A stretch of 64,000 bases of DNA, taken from the NCBI GenBank assembly GCA_002354735.1, contig DEMD01000010.1, positions 361,967-425,966 on the forward strand, read 5' to 3'. The notes below the pieces were generated by a model. That model saw nothing but the letters and a program-made list of their open reading frames with translations, searched no databases and was not told where the DNA came from. Positions within the stretch are counted from its first letter, which is position 1; each line of letters starts with the position of its first letter. Position numbers and translations under genes: made by a program. Below are positions 21,976-33,490 of the stretch, piece by piece. Source of the stretch: Gammaproteobacteria bacterium UBA2679 (GTDB lineage: Bacteria > Pseudomonadota > Gammaproteobacteria > Pseudomonadales > Oleiphilaceae).

Positions 21976-24399
21976 TCAAAGTGTTTCGTAGGGGTCGATG
22001 TCCAGCGACCAGCTAAATGGCTGGTTGCGGCCGGTTCGTCCCGGCAGTTGCAGCGCCCGGGAACGGGGGCGATCTGGGGACGCGGGCTGATTCATCAATC
22101 CGGTGATCAAGCTGCGTAGGGTAGCGCGCTTTGACGCAATCAACCAGAGCAGACCGTGATGACGGTTTTTCTTCCGCGCCAGAACGGCGGGGAAGGGCCC
22201 ATGCACTGTGATGCCATCGCCCAGGTTCTCCTGGGTTATAACCGTCTTCAGTTGCGAGGCCAGCAAAGCCATGCCCTGCTGGAGATGCACTTCTGATGCG
22301 GCCTCGGCCCGAATGACCGCCATCGACGAAAATGGTGGCATCGACAGCTGTCGGCGTAGATCCAGCTCGTTGAGCGCGAACTGCCGATAGTCCTGCGCCA
22401 GTAGCTGTGTGATGAGCGGGTGCGAGGGTAGGCGGGTCTGCACCAGAACCCGTCCAGCATGTTCACCGCGGCCGACTCGTCCACAGACCTGGGTCAGCAG
22501 CTGCATTGCCCGCTCGGACGCGCGGAGGTCGCCGCTGAACAGGGCGCCATCGGCATCCATGATGACTGCGAGCGTCAGATCAGGAAAGTCGTGGCCCTTT
22601 GCCAGCATCTGCGTGCCCAGCAATACGCAGGGCTCTCCGGCTTTGACCAGCTCGAGCTTGTCGTGCAAAGCCGTGGTGCTGCCGATGGTATCCCGATCGA
22701 CCCTGACGACAGGCACGTCGTCGCCCACCAGTGCCTGAAGCGCCTCCTCTGCGTGCTCTGTGCCGCTACCCAGCGGCACCAGCGAAGTGCTCGTACACTC
22801 GGGGCAAACAGTCGGGAGTCTCAATCGCAAATCACAATGGTGGCAGCGCAGGCTGGCGTCATGTCGGTGCAGCGTGAGACGACTATCACATCGGCTGCAC
22901 CCGGCGATCCAGCCGCAGCTCTGACAGAAGAGCGCTGGCGCATAGCCGCGTCTGTTCAGAAAGACCAGCACCTGGTGTCTGGCCTGCAGCGCCTGCAAGA
23001 TGGCTCTCGAGGCCGGGTCGGAGAGGCCGCCGGTCAGTTTGCGGCTGCGAATGTTGACGAGCTCGATCTGCGGGCGTGCAAAGGCTGCAGTCCGGTGCCG
23101 CAGGCGCAGCAGGCGATAACGACCACTTTCGGCGTTTTGTAGAGACTCGAGCGAGGGTGTGGCGGAACCAAGCACCACAGGGCAGCCCTGATTGCTGGCG
23201 CGAACGACCGCAAGATCACGGGCGTTGAAGCGGCAGTTGTCCTGTTGCTTGAAGGAGCTGTCGTGCTCTTCGTCGACGACAACCAGCGCAAGCTGGGTAA
23301 AGCTGAGGAAGATGGCGGATCGGGTGCCGACGACGATGGGTTTCTTCTTCAGTCGAATGTCGTTCCAGGCTAACAGGCGCTGCTTGTCGGTGATTCCGCT
23401 GTGATACACGCAGACCAGTCCCGGGAAGCGCTGTTCGAAACGGGCGGTCAGCTGCGGTGTCAGGGATATTTCCGGCACCAGGATGAGCGCCTGGCGACCC
23501 GTCGCAATGAGCCGGTCCAGCGCTGCCAGATACACCTCGGTCTTGCCGCTACCGGTAAGACCGTCCAGAAGAAAGGCGGCAAATTTGCCGTCACTACCAA
23601 CTATCTCATCGACGGCTGTCTGCTGCTCGGCATTTAGTGCGTGTCCTGCAGAGTTTACGTCGCTCGCATCTGGAGGATCTGCCGAGAGTGCTTCCGGCTG
23701 GAGAGCCAGTTCATCGATAGTCACGGCCTCGATGACCCCGGCTGATTCGAGGGCGGCAAATTGTGCCTTCCCGAAGCCGAGCTCACGCAAGTTTTTTTGC
23801 GCCGACCGACGAGCAGGTGCTGCCTGCAGATGTCCGAGCAGCTCGCGCTGTTTCCGACCCTGTGCCAGGTTGGTGGCGCCGCAAGATGGGAGGGATTCAC
23901 GCAGCTGCCAGTAGTGCACACTGAGCCACTCACGACTCTGCTGCAGCCGGGAGCTGGTTCTGAGCGCGGGCGGCAAGGCCAGTTGCAGTAGTTCTCCCGC
24001 AGCCGAGCAATAATAGCGGGCTGTCCATAGCATGAGATCGAGGGTCTGCTCGGCGAGCAGAGGAATGGCATCGAGCACCATTTCTACTGGCCTTAGCTTC
24101 GAGCAGGCGAGCTGCGCTGTCACCGGAGCAATACTGTCGACAATGCCAACCAGCCTGCGATTGTTCACGCTGACCACCACTCTGGCACCACGTTGCGGCC
24201 GAGCGTCGGCAAGCCCATCAGCAGGCCCATCCGCTGCTACGTACAGATAACTGAGTGGCGTCCTGAAAGGCAAGGGGACCCAGACTTCAACGATCAGGCT
24301 CTGAACTGAATGGGTGGCTACAGATTGAACAGGCTTGCTTATCTCCTGGCTTCTGGTATCATCCGCCCTCATTTTTTCTGATGCGATAGCATTACGCAT
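21976..24399 (-). CDS. priA: Primosomal protein N' (replication restart helicase PriA)
   Basis: This superfamily 2 helicase restarts stalled or collapsed replication forks. From the ATG at 24399 it is 807 residues. An in-frame ATG at 24372 is equally possible, and conserved similarity begins at VEVWVPLPFRTPLSYLYV. The DNA-binding N-terminal domain precedes Walker A at FLLDGLTGSGKTEVYLAAL (about residue 280), DEEH at LVVVDEEHDSSFKQ, and motif III at GSATPSLESL. The eight-cysteine zinc module spans CQSCGWIAGCSRC through CHHCDLRLRLPTVCPEC. Motifs V/VI include GTQMLAKGHDFPDL and QVCGRVGRGEHAGRV. It heads the priA-argS-SPOR-hslVU cluster, divergent from rpmE. Confidence 0.95.
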   Translation of the reverse strand: MRNAIASEKMRADDTRSQEISKPVQSVATHSVQSLIVEVWVPLPFRTPLSYLYVAADGPADGLADARPQRGARVVVSVNNRRLVGIVDSIAPVTAQLACSKLRPVEMVLDAIPLLAEQTLDLMLWTARYYCSAAGELLQLALPPALRTSSRLQQSREWLSVHYWQLRESLPSCGATNLAQGRKQRELLGHLQAAPARRSAQKNLRELGFGKAQFAALESAGVIEAVTIDELALQPEALSADPPDASDVNSAGHALNAEQQTAVDEIVGSDGKFAAFLLDGLTGSGKTEVYLAALDRLIATGRQALILVPEISLTPQLTARFEQRFPGLVCVYHSGITDKQRLLAWNDIRLKKKPIVVGTRSAIFLSFTQLALVVVDEEHDSSFKQQDNCRFNARDLAVVRASNQGCPVVLGSATPSLESLQNAESGRYRLLRLRHRTAAFARPQIELVNIRSRKLTGGLSDPASRAILQALQARHQVLVFLNRRGYAPALFCQSCGWIAGCSRCDSRLTLHRHDASLRCHHCDLRLRLPTVCPECTSTSLVPLGSGTEHAEEALQALVGDDVPVVRVDRDTIGSTTALHDKLELVKAGEPCVLLGTQMLAKGHDFPDLTLAVIMDADGALFSGDLRASERAMQLLTQVCGRVGRGEHAGRVLVQTRLPSHPLITQLLAQDYRQFALNELDLRRQLSMPPFSSMAVIRAEAASEVHLQQGMALLASQLKTVITQENLGDGITVHGPFPAVLARKKNRHHGLLWLIASKRATLRSLITGLMNQPASPDRPRSRALQLPGRTGRNQPFSWSLDIDPYETL
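24335..24362 (+). promoter_or_regulatory. Candidate sigma-70 promoter for rpmE
   Basis: TTGCTT at 24335-24340 and TATCAT at 24357-24362 are separated by 16 bases and point toward rpmE, about 140 bases upstream of its start, inside the first codons of the divergent priA gene. The match is moderate. Confidence 0.35.
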
Positions 24400-24504
24400 T
24401 TGGGAAATTGCGGTGCCTCACAATCCCGGCAACGCGCTGCAGTATGCTGCAGACGTGGTCCACTGATGGGGTAGCGGCAAACCACTTTCACAAGGTGTAT
24501 CTCC

Positions 24505-24741
24505 ATGAAGCCAAATATTCATCCGAAGTACGAAGAAATTACTGCGACCTGCAGTTGCGGCAATGTTATCAAAACCAAGTCCACGGTTGGCAAAGACTTG
24601 CTCCTGGACGTCTGCTCAGCTTGCCATCCGTTTTACACCGGCAAGCAGAAGGTTCTCGACACCGGCGGCAGAATAGACAAGTTCAACAAGCGTTTCGGTG
24701 GCCGAATCAGCAGCGGCAAGCCAGCGGATAGTGCCAGTTAA
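24505..24741 (+). CDS. rpmE: 50S ribosomal protein L31 (zinc-binding form)
   Basis: This 78-residue protein reads [20 protein letters not shown] and later [14 protein letters not shown]. The Cys in CSCG and CSAC provide the zinc site, so this is the C-plus form, not the zinc-independent paralogue used under zinc starvation. The extra C-terminal tail ([10 protein letters not shown]) is lineage-specific. It has an AAGGTG ribosome-binding sequence before the ATG and is followed by a strong intrinsic terminator, so it is probably monocistronic. Confidence 0.97.
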   Translation: MKPNIHPKYEEITATCSCGNVIKTKSTVGKDLLLDVCSACHPFYTGKQKVLDTGGRIDKFNKRFGGRISSGKPADSAS

Positions 24742-24761
24742 GCTGACGAAACCAGAAATGT

Positions 24762-24800
24762 AAAAAACCCCTGACGGTCTGACCGGGCAGGGGTTTTTAT
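24762..24800 (+). terminator. Intrinsic terminator after rpmE
   Basis: AACCCCTG at 24766-24773 pairs with CAGGGGTT at 24788-24795 and runs into TTTTTATTTT. It is a canonical GC stem with a T-tract, 20 bases after the rpmE stop. The A-run on the left arm gives partial activity on the other strand as well. Confidence 0.9.
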
Positions 24801-24903
24801 TTTCTGGCCTTTTTGTAATTCGTATTTGCTTCATCTTCTTTACGAATCGCCGCTACTATGGAAGTCTTAGAGTACTATTACTTTCCATTAAGGTCTTAAT
24901 GCT

Positions 24904-25569
24904 ATGTCGCTAACGCCATTCAAAACCATGCTGCTGTTTATCGGCATGAGCCTCTCTGTTCTGGCCTGTGCTGAAGAAGAAAAGCCTGCTAAAGCCTTCA
25001 AGCCCGGTACCCACTACGACGTTCTGCCAGTTGCTGTGCCCACTAGAAATCCTGAGAAAATCGAAGTCGTAGAGCTGTTCTGGTACGGCTGCCCGCATTG
25101 CTACAATTTTGATCCCCTCCTTCAGAAGTGGGCGAAAGAGTTGCCCGAGCATGTCGATTTCTGGCATTCCCCGGCCGCGTTCAACGATACCTGGAAGCTG
25201 CACGCGCAGGCGTATTACACCTTCAAGGCGCTGAAGATAGCCGACAAGATGCATCAGCCGTTCTTCGATGCGTTGGTGAAAGAGCGACGTCAGCTGAACT
25301 CTCCGGAAGCGATTGCTGATTTCGTGGCGAGTAACGGTGGCGATCGCGAGCAGTTCCTGAAAGCCTTCTACTCCTTCAGTGTCAAGTCGCAGACAGCTCA
25401 GGCTGAAAAGCGCGGTATGAGCTACCGGGCCACCGGTGTGCCAGCTTTGATTGTGAACGGCAAGTATCGCATCGCGTCTACTGTGCCTGGTGGTTTCGAG
25501 GGCATGTTGGAGATTGCAGACTTCCTCATTGCCAAAGAGCGAAAAGCTGCCGCCAAGACCGGCGGTTAG
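24904..25569 (+). CDS. dsbA: Thiol:disulfide interchange protein DsbA
   Basis: This 221-residue periplasmic oxidase has an N-terminal signal (PFKTMLLFIGMSLSVLACA) and a thioredoxin fold with active site CPHC in LFWYGCPHCYNFDPLL (about residues 61-64). The cis-Pro loop is ATGVPALIVNGKYRI. DsbA donates its disulfide to folding periplasmic proteins and is reoxidised by DsbB. The signal ends in VLACA, so it could be cut by signal peptidase I after ACA, or less likely be lipidated at the Cys. It is followed after 12 bases by the endonuclease/exonuclease-fold gene, as in Pseudomonas. Confidence 0.95.
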   Translation: MSLTPFKTMLLFIGMSLSVLACAEEEKPAKAFKPGTHYDVLPVAVPTRNPEKIEVVELFWYGCPHCYNFDPLLQKWAKELPEHVDFWHSPAAFNDTWKLHAQAYYTFKALKIADKMHQPFFDALVKERRQLNSPEAIADFVASNGGDREQFLKAFYSFSVKSQTAQAEKRGMSYRATGVPALIVNGKYRIASTVPGGFEGMLEIADFLIAKERKAAAKTGG

Positions 25570-25581
25570 TGCTCTGTTCCA

Positions 25582-26493
25582 ATGAGTGAGAAATCGGAGT
25601 CCAAGGCGGCCCTGTCTCGTCTGAGAGGGCGGCTCAACCAGCCGTTCTCAGGGCGTGCAGATTTTCTGCATGCCTGCAGTTTCGTGCCTGGACGCTCGCA
25701 GTCGCTGTCGTCCGAGTCGCCCAGCGGAGATTCGAAGCGGCTCCTTGCAGAGAACTTCCGGTCGCTTAGGTTGCTGAGCTTCAATATCCAGGTAGGCATC
25801 ACCACACAATCATACCGGCACTACGTAACGCGAAGCTGGCAGCACCTGCTGCCGAGTCGACGGCGTGCGCCTGCGCTCGATAGTGTGGCTCAGCTGCTGC
25901 GGGAATACGACATCATCGCGCTACAGGAGGTAGATGGTGGCAGTATTCGGAGTGATCGAACCAATCAGGTGGCTTACCTGGCCGAGCACAGCGGCCACGC
26001 CTATTGGTATCAGCAGTTGAATCGCAATCTGGGTGCGGTGGCCCAGCATAGCAACGGTCTGGTAAGTCGATATGAGCCCCTGCACGTGGAGCCGCACCGT
26101 CTGCCCGGCTTCCTGCCGGGACGTGGGTGTATGCTCGGCTTTTTCGGCTCTACCCGCGATCCGCTGGTTGTAGTTAACCTGCATCTAGCGCTGAGCCTGC
26201 CGGCGCAGGTCAGACAACTTGACTATCTCTACTCAATCATCGCTGAGTACAACCACATCGTCATCATGGGCGATATGAACAACAGCCTCACAACCCTGAT
26301 CGCCCAGTCGAAGCTTTCCAAGCTGGATCTGCATGCCTTGCCCGAGCTGGCGCCTAGCTTCCCGTCCTGGCGGCCTTCGCGCAGCCTTGATCATGTTGCT
26401 GTGAGCAAGTCTCTGACGGTGGAGCGGGCTGGCGTTGTCAATCTGGCCATATCGGACCATCTGCCGGTCGAAGTGGTGATCAGCAGGAAGTAG
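25582..26493 (+). CDS. Endonuclease/exonuclease/phosphatase family protein
   Basis: This 303-residue protein has the EEP fold from about residue 62. Supporting stretches are LRLLSFNIQVG (Asn ligand), DIIALQEVDGG (catalytic Glu in QE), VVNLHLALSLPAQ, HIVIMGDMNNS (D-N pair) and, near the C-terminus, RSLDHVAVS and ISDHLPVEVVI (SDH motif). The set of active-site residues is complete, so metal-dependent phosphodiesterase activity is expected. The substrate (nucleic acid, phospholipid or other) is unknown. The first 60 residues are Ser/Arg-rich and have no recognisable domain. It follows dsbA on the same strand. Confidence 0.86.
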   Translation: MSEKSESKAALSRLRGRLNQPFSGRADFLHACSFVPGRSQSLSSESPSGDSKRLLAENFRSLRLLSFNIQVGITTQSYRHYVTRSWQHLLPSRRRAPALDSVAQLLREYDIIALQEVDGGSIRSDRTNQVAYLAEHSGHAYWYQQLNRNLGAVAQHSNGLVSRYEPLHVEPHRLPGFLPGRGCMLGFFGSTRDPLVVVNLHLALSLPAQVRQLDYLYSIIAEYNHIVIMGDMNNSLTTLIAQSKLSKLDLHALPELAPSFPSWRPSRSLDHVAVSKSLTVERAGVVNLAISDHLPVEVVISRK

Positions 26494-26520
26494 TTGGGCA
26501 GGAGTGATAGTGCAGAACGC

Positions 26521-26546
26521 AAAAAAGCCGGCAGTTGCCGGCTTTT
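26521..26546. terminator. Bidirectional intrinsic terminator
   Basis: GCCGGC-AGTT-GCCGGC is flanked by an A-run on the left and TTTT on the right (26521-26546), so it can end both the dsbA-side transcript and the convergent rpmB-rpmG transcript. Confidence 0.85.
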
Positions 26547-26570
26547 CCGTAAGCTCCGAACAAGTAGGTT

Positions 26571-26726
26571 CTACTTGATCTTCGCTTCCTTGTAGTTCAC
26601 GTGCTTGCGGATGGTGGGATCGAACTTCTTGATCTCCATCTTTTCTGGCATGTTTCGCTTGTTCTTGGTCGTGGTGTAGAAGTGACCAGTGCCTGCGGAC
26701 GAAACGAGTCTGATTTTTTCGCGCAT
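26571..26726 (-). CDS. rpmG: 50S ribosomal protein L33
   Basis: The minus strand encodes 51 residues: [20 protein letters not shown], then [23 protein letters not shown] and the ending NYKEAKIK. This is the standard L33 sequence and length. No zinc-binding Cys pairs are present, so it is the Cys-minus form. It lies 26 bases downstream of rpmB in the usual rpmB-rpmG pair and ends at a bidirectional terminator. Confidence 0.97.
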   Translation of the reverse strand: MREKIRLVSSAGTGHFYTTTKNKRNMPEKMEIKKFDPTIRKHVNYKEAKIK

Positions 26727-26752
26727 TCTGCTATTCCTCTAAGGCGTCTATA

Positions 26753-26989
26753 TTAGACTTTTTCGCCGCGTGCACGCAGCTCGGACAGGACAGTATCGAT
26801 ACCTTTCTTATCGATGATCCGCATTCCTTTGGTAGTGACACGCAACTTCACGAAACGCTTCTCGCTTTCGAGCCAGAACCTGTGTGTTTGCAGGTTAGGC
26901 AGAAACCGACGACGGGTTCTGTTGTTCGCGTGCGACACATTGTTTCCGGTTACGGGTCTCTTGCCTGTAACCTGACACACTCTAGACAT
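26753..26989 (-). CDS. rpmB: 50S ribosomal protein L28
   Basis: This 78-residue protein starts at the ATG at 26989: [20 protein letters not shown], then [19 protein letters not shown]. It is exactly the usual L28 length. The frame is open upstream, but the added residues are not part of the family. It is first in the rpmB-rpmG operon. The 190-base region between it and radC contains AT-rich sequence around 27110-27140 that may hold its promoter. Confidence 0.97.
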   Translation of the reverse strand: MSRVCQVTGKRPVTGNNVSHANNRTRRRFLPNLQTHRFWLESEKRFVKLRVTTKGMRIIDKKGIDTVLSELRARGEKV

Positions 26990-27182
26990 CGCTATTACTC
27001 CAGCTGGGTTGTCAGGGCTTGCTGACAAGGCACGATATTCGCCAAAACGGGGACTGAAAAATCAGCGCCGGACAGCGAACAGGCAAGCCATAACCCTGGT
27101 AAAATTTGAGCGCGACTTTATATCAAACCTAGCTCAACTAAGCAAGGCATCTGTTCAATGCCGATCTTGATTCGTGCTGCCT

Positions 27183-27857
27183 TCACAGCAGGCCGAGCTC
27201 TGAAAATGAGCTGACGACGGGGTCGCCCACCACCAGGTGATCGAGAAGACGAACATCAATCAGCTGGAGCGCCTTCTGCAGATCGCGGGTGATGGCAATA
27301 TCCGACTGGCTCGGCTCGGAAATGCCACTGGGATGATTGTGGCCGACGATGAGTGCGGCCGCATTGTACTGCAGGCAGCGCCGTACCACTTCTCGCAAAT
27401 GAACCTGGGCGCTATTGATGGTGCCGTTGAACAGGTGTTCAAAGCGGATCATTTCGTGTTGATTGTTGAGGAAGAGGACTGCGAAAACCTCGTTGGGCTG
27501 ATGCCGCAACTCAGACTTGAACAGCAGCTTGCTGGCGGCGCTGCTGGTGAGCGATTCGCCGCGCGGTCGCTCGGATTTGAGATAACGCCGGCTGAGTTCG
27601 AGAATTGCATTGAGCTGCGCGCTCTTGGCAAGCCCGATGCCATTGACCTGCCGTAGCTGCTCGGGCGTGGCATCGAACAACTGGCGAAGACCGCCAAAAT
27701 GCGTAAGCAGGTTGAGACCAAGATCCAGTGCGCTAAGCGAACGGGTGCCACTGCCGATGAAGAGGGCGAGCAGTTCGGCGTCGGACAGCGCGCCAGCGCC
27801 ACGAGCAGCCAGTTTTTCGCGCGGCCGCTCACTGGGCGGCCATTGCAGGATAGACAT
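27183..27857 (-). CDS. radC: RadC family JAB-domain protein
   Basis: This 224-residue protein starts at an ATG at 27857 eight bases after AAGG, and a second ATG lies one codon upstream. The N-terminal part holds PPSERPREKLAARGAGALSDAELLALFIGSGT and a helix-hairpin-helix (LRQVNGIGLAKSAQLNAILEL). The C-terminal JAMM metalloprotease-like motif is VGHNHPSGISEPSQSDIAITRDL. Despite its name, a direct DNA-repair role for RadC is not established. The gene is divergent from coaBC and sits in the conserved rpmGB-radC-coaBC-dut-algC block. Confidence 0.95.
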   Translation of the reverse strand: MSILQWPPSERPREKLAARGAGALSDAELLALFIGSGTRSLSALDLGLNLLTHFGGLRQLFDATPEQLRQVNGIGLAKSAQLNAILELSRRYLKSERPRGESLTSSAASKLLFKSELRHQPNEVFAVLFLNNQHEMIRFEHLFNGTINSAQVHLREVVRRCLQYNAAALIVGHNHPSGISEPSQSDIAITRDLQKALQLIDVRLLDHLVVGDPVVSSFSELGLL

Positions 27858-28075
27858 CATTACATCCTTGTAGTGTCGATCGGAGAAAAGCGGGCGAATT
27901 TTAGCAGAGGGAAAGGTGTGGTTGTACAAAATTCGACCTGCGACCGTCGCCTAATTGTCAGGTTGCTTTCCAAAATCCGGATTTTAGGCCAGTATAAGAA
28001 GTACTTTTCGGGCGTAAATCCATGGGAAAGAGCGATTTAACCCCGGCTTCTATCCAAGCCCAAAGAGAACAGTCA

Positions 28076-29371
28076 ATGGCGCCAGAGGCATGGCAATCCA
28101 AGCGGGTCCTTCTTGCCGTGACCGGCGGTATAGCTGCTTACAAGAGCGCGCTGTTGGCGCGGCTGCTTGTGAAGGCCGGGGCAGATGTCCAGGTGCTCAT
28201 GACGGCAGGCGCGCACGCGTTTATCCAGCCACTGACGTTTCAGGCGCTCACCGGGCGCGCAGTCAGAAGCGATCTGCTCGATGAGCAGGCCGAGCAGGGT
28301 ATGGGGCATATCGAGCTTGCCCGCTGGCCCGATCTTGTCATCATTGCCCCGGCAAGTGCCGATGTCATGGCCAGAGCGGCGGCGGGCATGGCTGATGATC
28401 TACTGACCACCGTGCTGCTGGCCACCCGGAAGCAGGTGTTCTGGGTTCCGGCCATGAATCAGGCGATGTGGTCGCATCCGCTGACACAGCGAAATCGAAC
28501 CGTCCTTGCCGCAGTGCCCTTCTATACTATGCTCGATACTGCTGAGGGTGCCCAGGCCTGTGGCGATACAGGACCGGGACGCATGCTTGAGCCTGAAGAC
28601 ATCATGACCCTGATATCAGCAGCCCTGTCCACGGCAGACAGCACGCGACTACACTCGGGCCCGGGGCCGATATCGGATGGCCTGCTCAGTGGCCACCGGG
28701 TTGTGATCACAGCGGGACCGACGCGAGAGTATATTGATCCGGTTCGTTTCGTCAGCAATGAAAGCAGCGGAAGAATGGGTTATGCGCTTGCCGCCGCTGC
28801 TGTCGCCGCTGGCGCAGATGTGACTCTCATATCGGGACCTGTAGGCATTCCCGCGCCAGACGGTGTGCATCTCCGGTCAGTGACTTCAGCCGAACAGATG
28901 TTGCAGGCGGCGCTGATGGCCACGGCTGATGGCTGTGAGATTTTCATCGCTGCGGCAGCGGTAGCAGATTATCGACCAGCCCGGCCGGCAGGCCAGAAGC
29001 TCAAGAAGCAGGCTGCCGCCGTGCAACTCTCGCAGCTGGAGCTGGTTGAGAATCCCGACGTACTGAAGTCAGTAGCCGACTCGGGTAATGCGGCTTATCT
29101 CGTAGGATTTGCGGCAGAGACGGAGCAGTTGGCAGAGCACGCCCGCAGTAAGCTGACACGCAAGGGTATCGATCTCATCGTCGCCAACGACGTGTCCCGT
29201 ACGGATATCGGCTTCAATAGTGATTTCAATGAGGTGCTGTTGATCGATCACCAGCAGACGCAGCGCCTGGAAAGGCAATCGAAGAGACAGCTCGGACAGA
29301 ACCTGCTGCTGCAGATCGTTGACCGGTGGCGGCTCAAGAATGATGACGGCACGTCCGGCAGAGGTAAATGA
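28076..29371 (+). CDS. coaBC: Bifunctional phosphopantothenoylcysteine decarboxylase / phosphopantothenate-cysteine ligase
   Basis: This fusion enzyme covers two CoA biosynthesis steps. The N-terminal flavoprotein CoaC part begins VLLAVTGGIAAYKSALLARLLV, has the catalytic His in GMGHIELARWPDL, and the PxMNxxMW motif in VPAMNQAMWSHP. The C-terminal CoaB part has VVITAGPTREYIDPVRFVSNESSGRMGYALA and near the end KGIDLIVANDVSRTDIGF. I prefer the ATG at 28076 (431 residues, AAAGAGAA upstream) over the in-frame ATG at 28022, which lacks a ribosome-binding sequence. dut follows 34 bases later. Confidence 0.95.
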   Translation: MAPEAWQSKRVLLAVTGGIAAYKSALLARLLVKAGADVQVLMTAGAHAFIQPLTFQALTGRAVRSDLLDEQAEQGMGHIELARWPDLVIIAPASADVMARAAAGMADDLLTTVLLATRKQVFWVPAMNQAMWSHPLTQRNRTVLAAVPFYTMLDTAEGAQACGDTGPGRMLEPEDIMTLISAALSTADSTRLHSGPGPISDGLLSGHRVVITAGPTREYIDPVRFVSNESSGRMGYALAAAAVAAGADVTLISGPVGIPAPDGVHLRSVTSAEQMLQAALMATADGCEIFIAAAAVADYRPARPAGQKLKKQAAAVQLSQLELVENPDVLKSVADSGNAAYLVGFAAETEQLAEHARSKLTRKGIDLIVANDVSRTDIGFNSDFNEVLLIDHQQTQRLERQSKRQLGQNLLLQIVDRWRLKNDDGTSGRGK

Positions 29372-29405
29372 TTCGAATGAGCAGAACAACAGGTAAGACA
29401 AGCCT

Positions 29406-29879
29406 ATGAGCAGACGCAAGCTTCAGGTCAGAATACTTGATGACAAGATCGGGAGTGCCATTCCCATGCCTGCCTACGCGACTGACGGTTCTGCGGGGCT
29501 CGACCTGCGAGCCTGTCTGAGCGAAGCGGTCAGTATCGAGCCGGGGGAGACGATCCTGATTCCTACCGGTCTGGCTGTGCATATCGCCGATCCGGGGCTG
29601 GCCGCCATGATCCTGCCCCGCTCCGGCCTGGGCCACAAGCATGGCATTGTGCTGGGCAATCTGACAGGTTTGATCGACTCAGACTACCAGGGCGAACTGA
29701 TGATCTCCTGCTGGAACAGAGGCACCACGAGCTTCGAAATCGAGCCCGGCAGTAGAATAGCCCAGATGATCGTCGTGCCGGTGGTCCAGGTTGATTTCGA
29801 AATCACCGATGCCTTTTCCAATGGCAACTCTGAGGCCAGCCGGGGAACCGGTGGCTTCGGCTCAACAGGCAGGGCGTAA
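29406..29879 (+). CDS. dut: Deoxyuridine 5'-triphosphate nucleotidohydrolase
   Basis: This 157-residue trimeric dUTPase has all five motifs in order: [47 protein letters not shown] and the C-terminal [11 protein letters not shown]-loop-like tail. It hydrolyses dUTP to dUMP, keeping uracil out of DNA and feeding thymidylate synthesis. It is placed between coaBC and algC, with algC beginning three bases after its stop. Confidence 0.97.
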   Translation: MSRRKLQVRILDDKIGSAIPMPAYATDGSAGLDLRACLSEAVSIEPGETILIPTGLAVHIADPGLAAMILPRSGLGHKHGIVLGNLTGLIDSDYQGELMISCWNRGTTSFEIEPGSRIAQMIVVPVVQVDFEITDAFSNGNSEASRGTGGFGSTGRA

Positions 29880-29882
29880 ACC

Positions 29883-33462
<3,580 letters not shown>

Positions 33463-33490
33463 ACCACTTCTTCCGGTCGGGCATCAGGCA

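Noticed and set aside
22459-23142. Open frame of 227 codons opposite priA
   Set aside because: It is antisense to the helicase core of PriA, with no ribosome-binding sequence or family resemblance.
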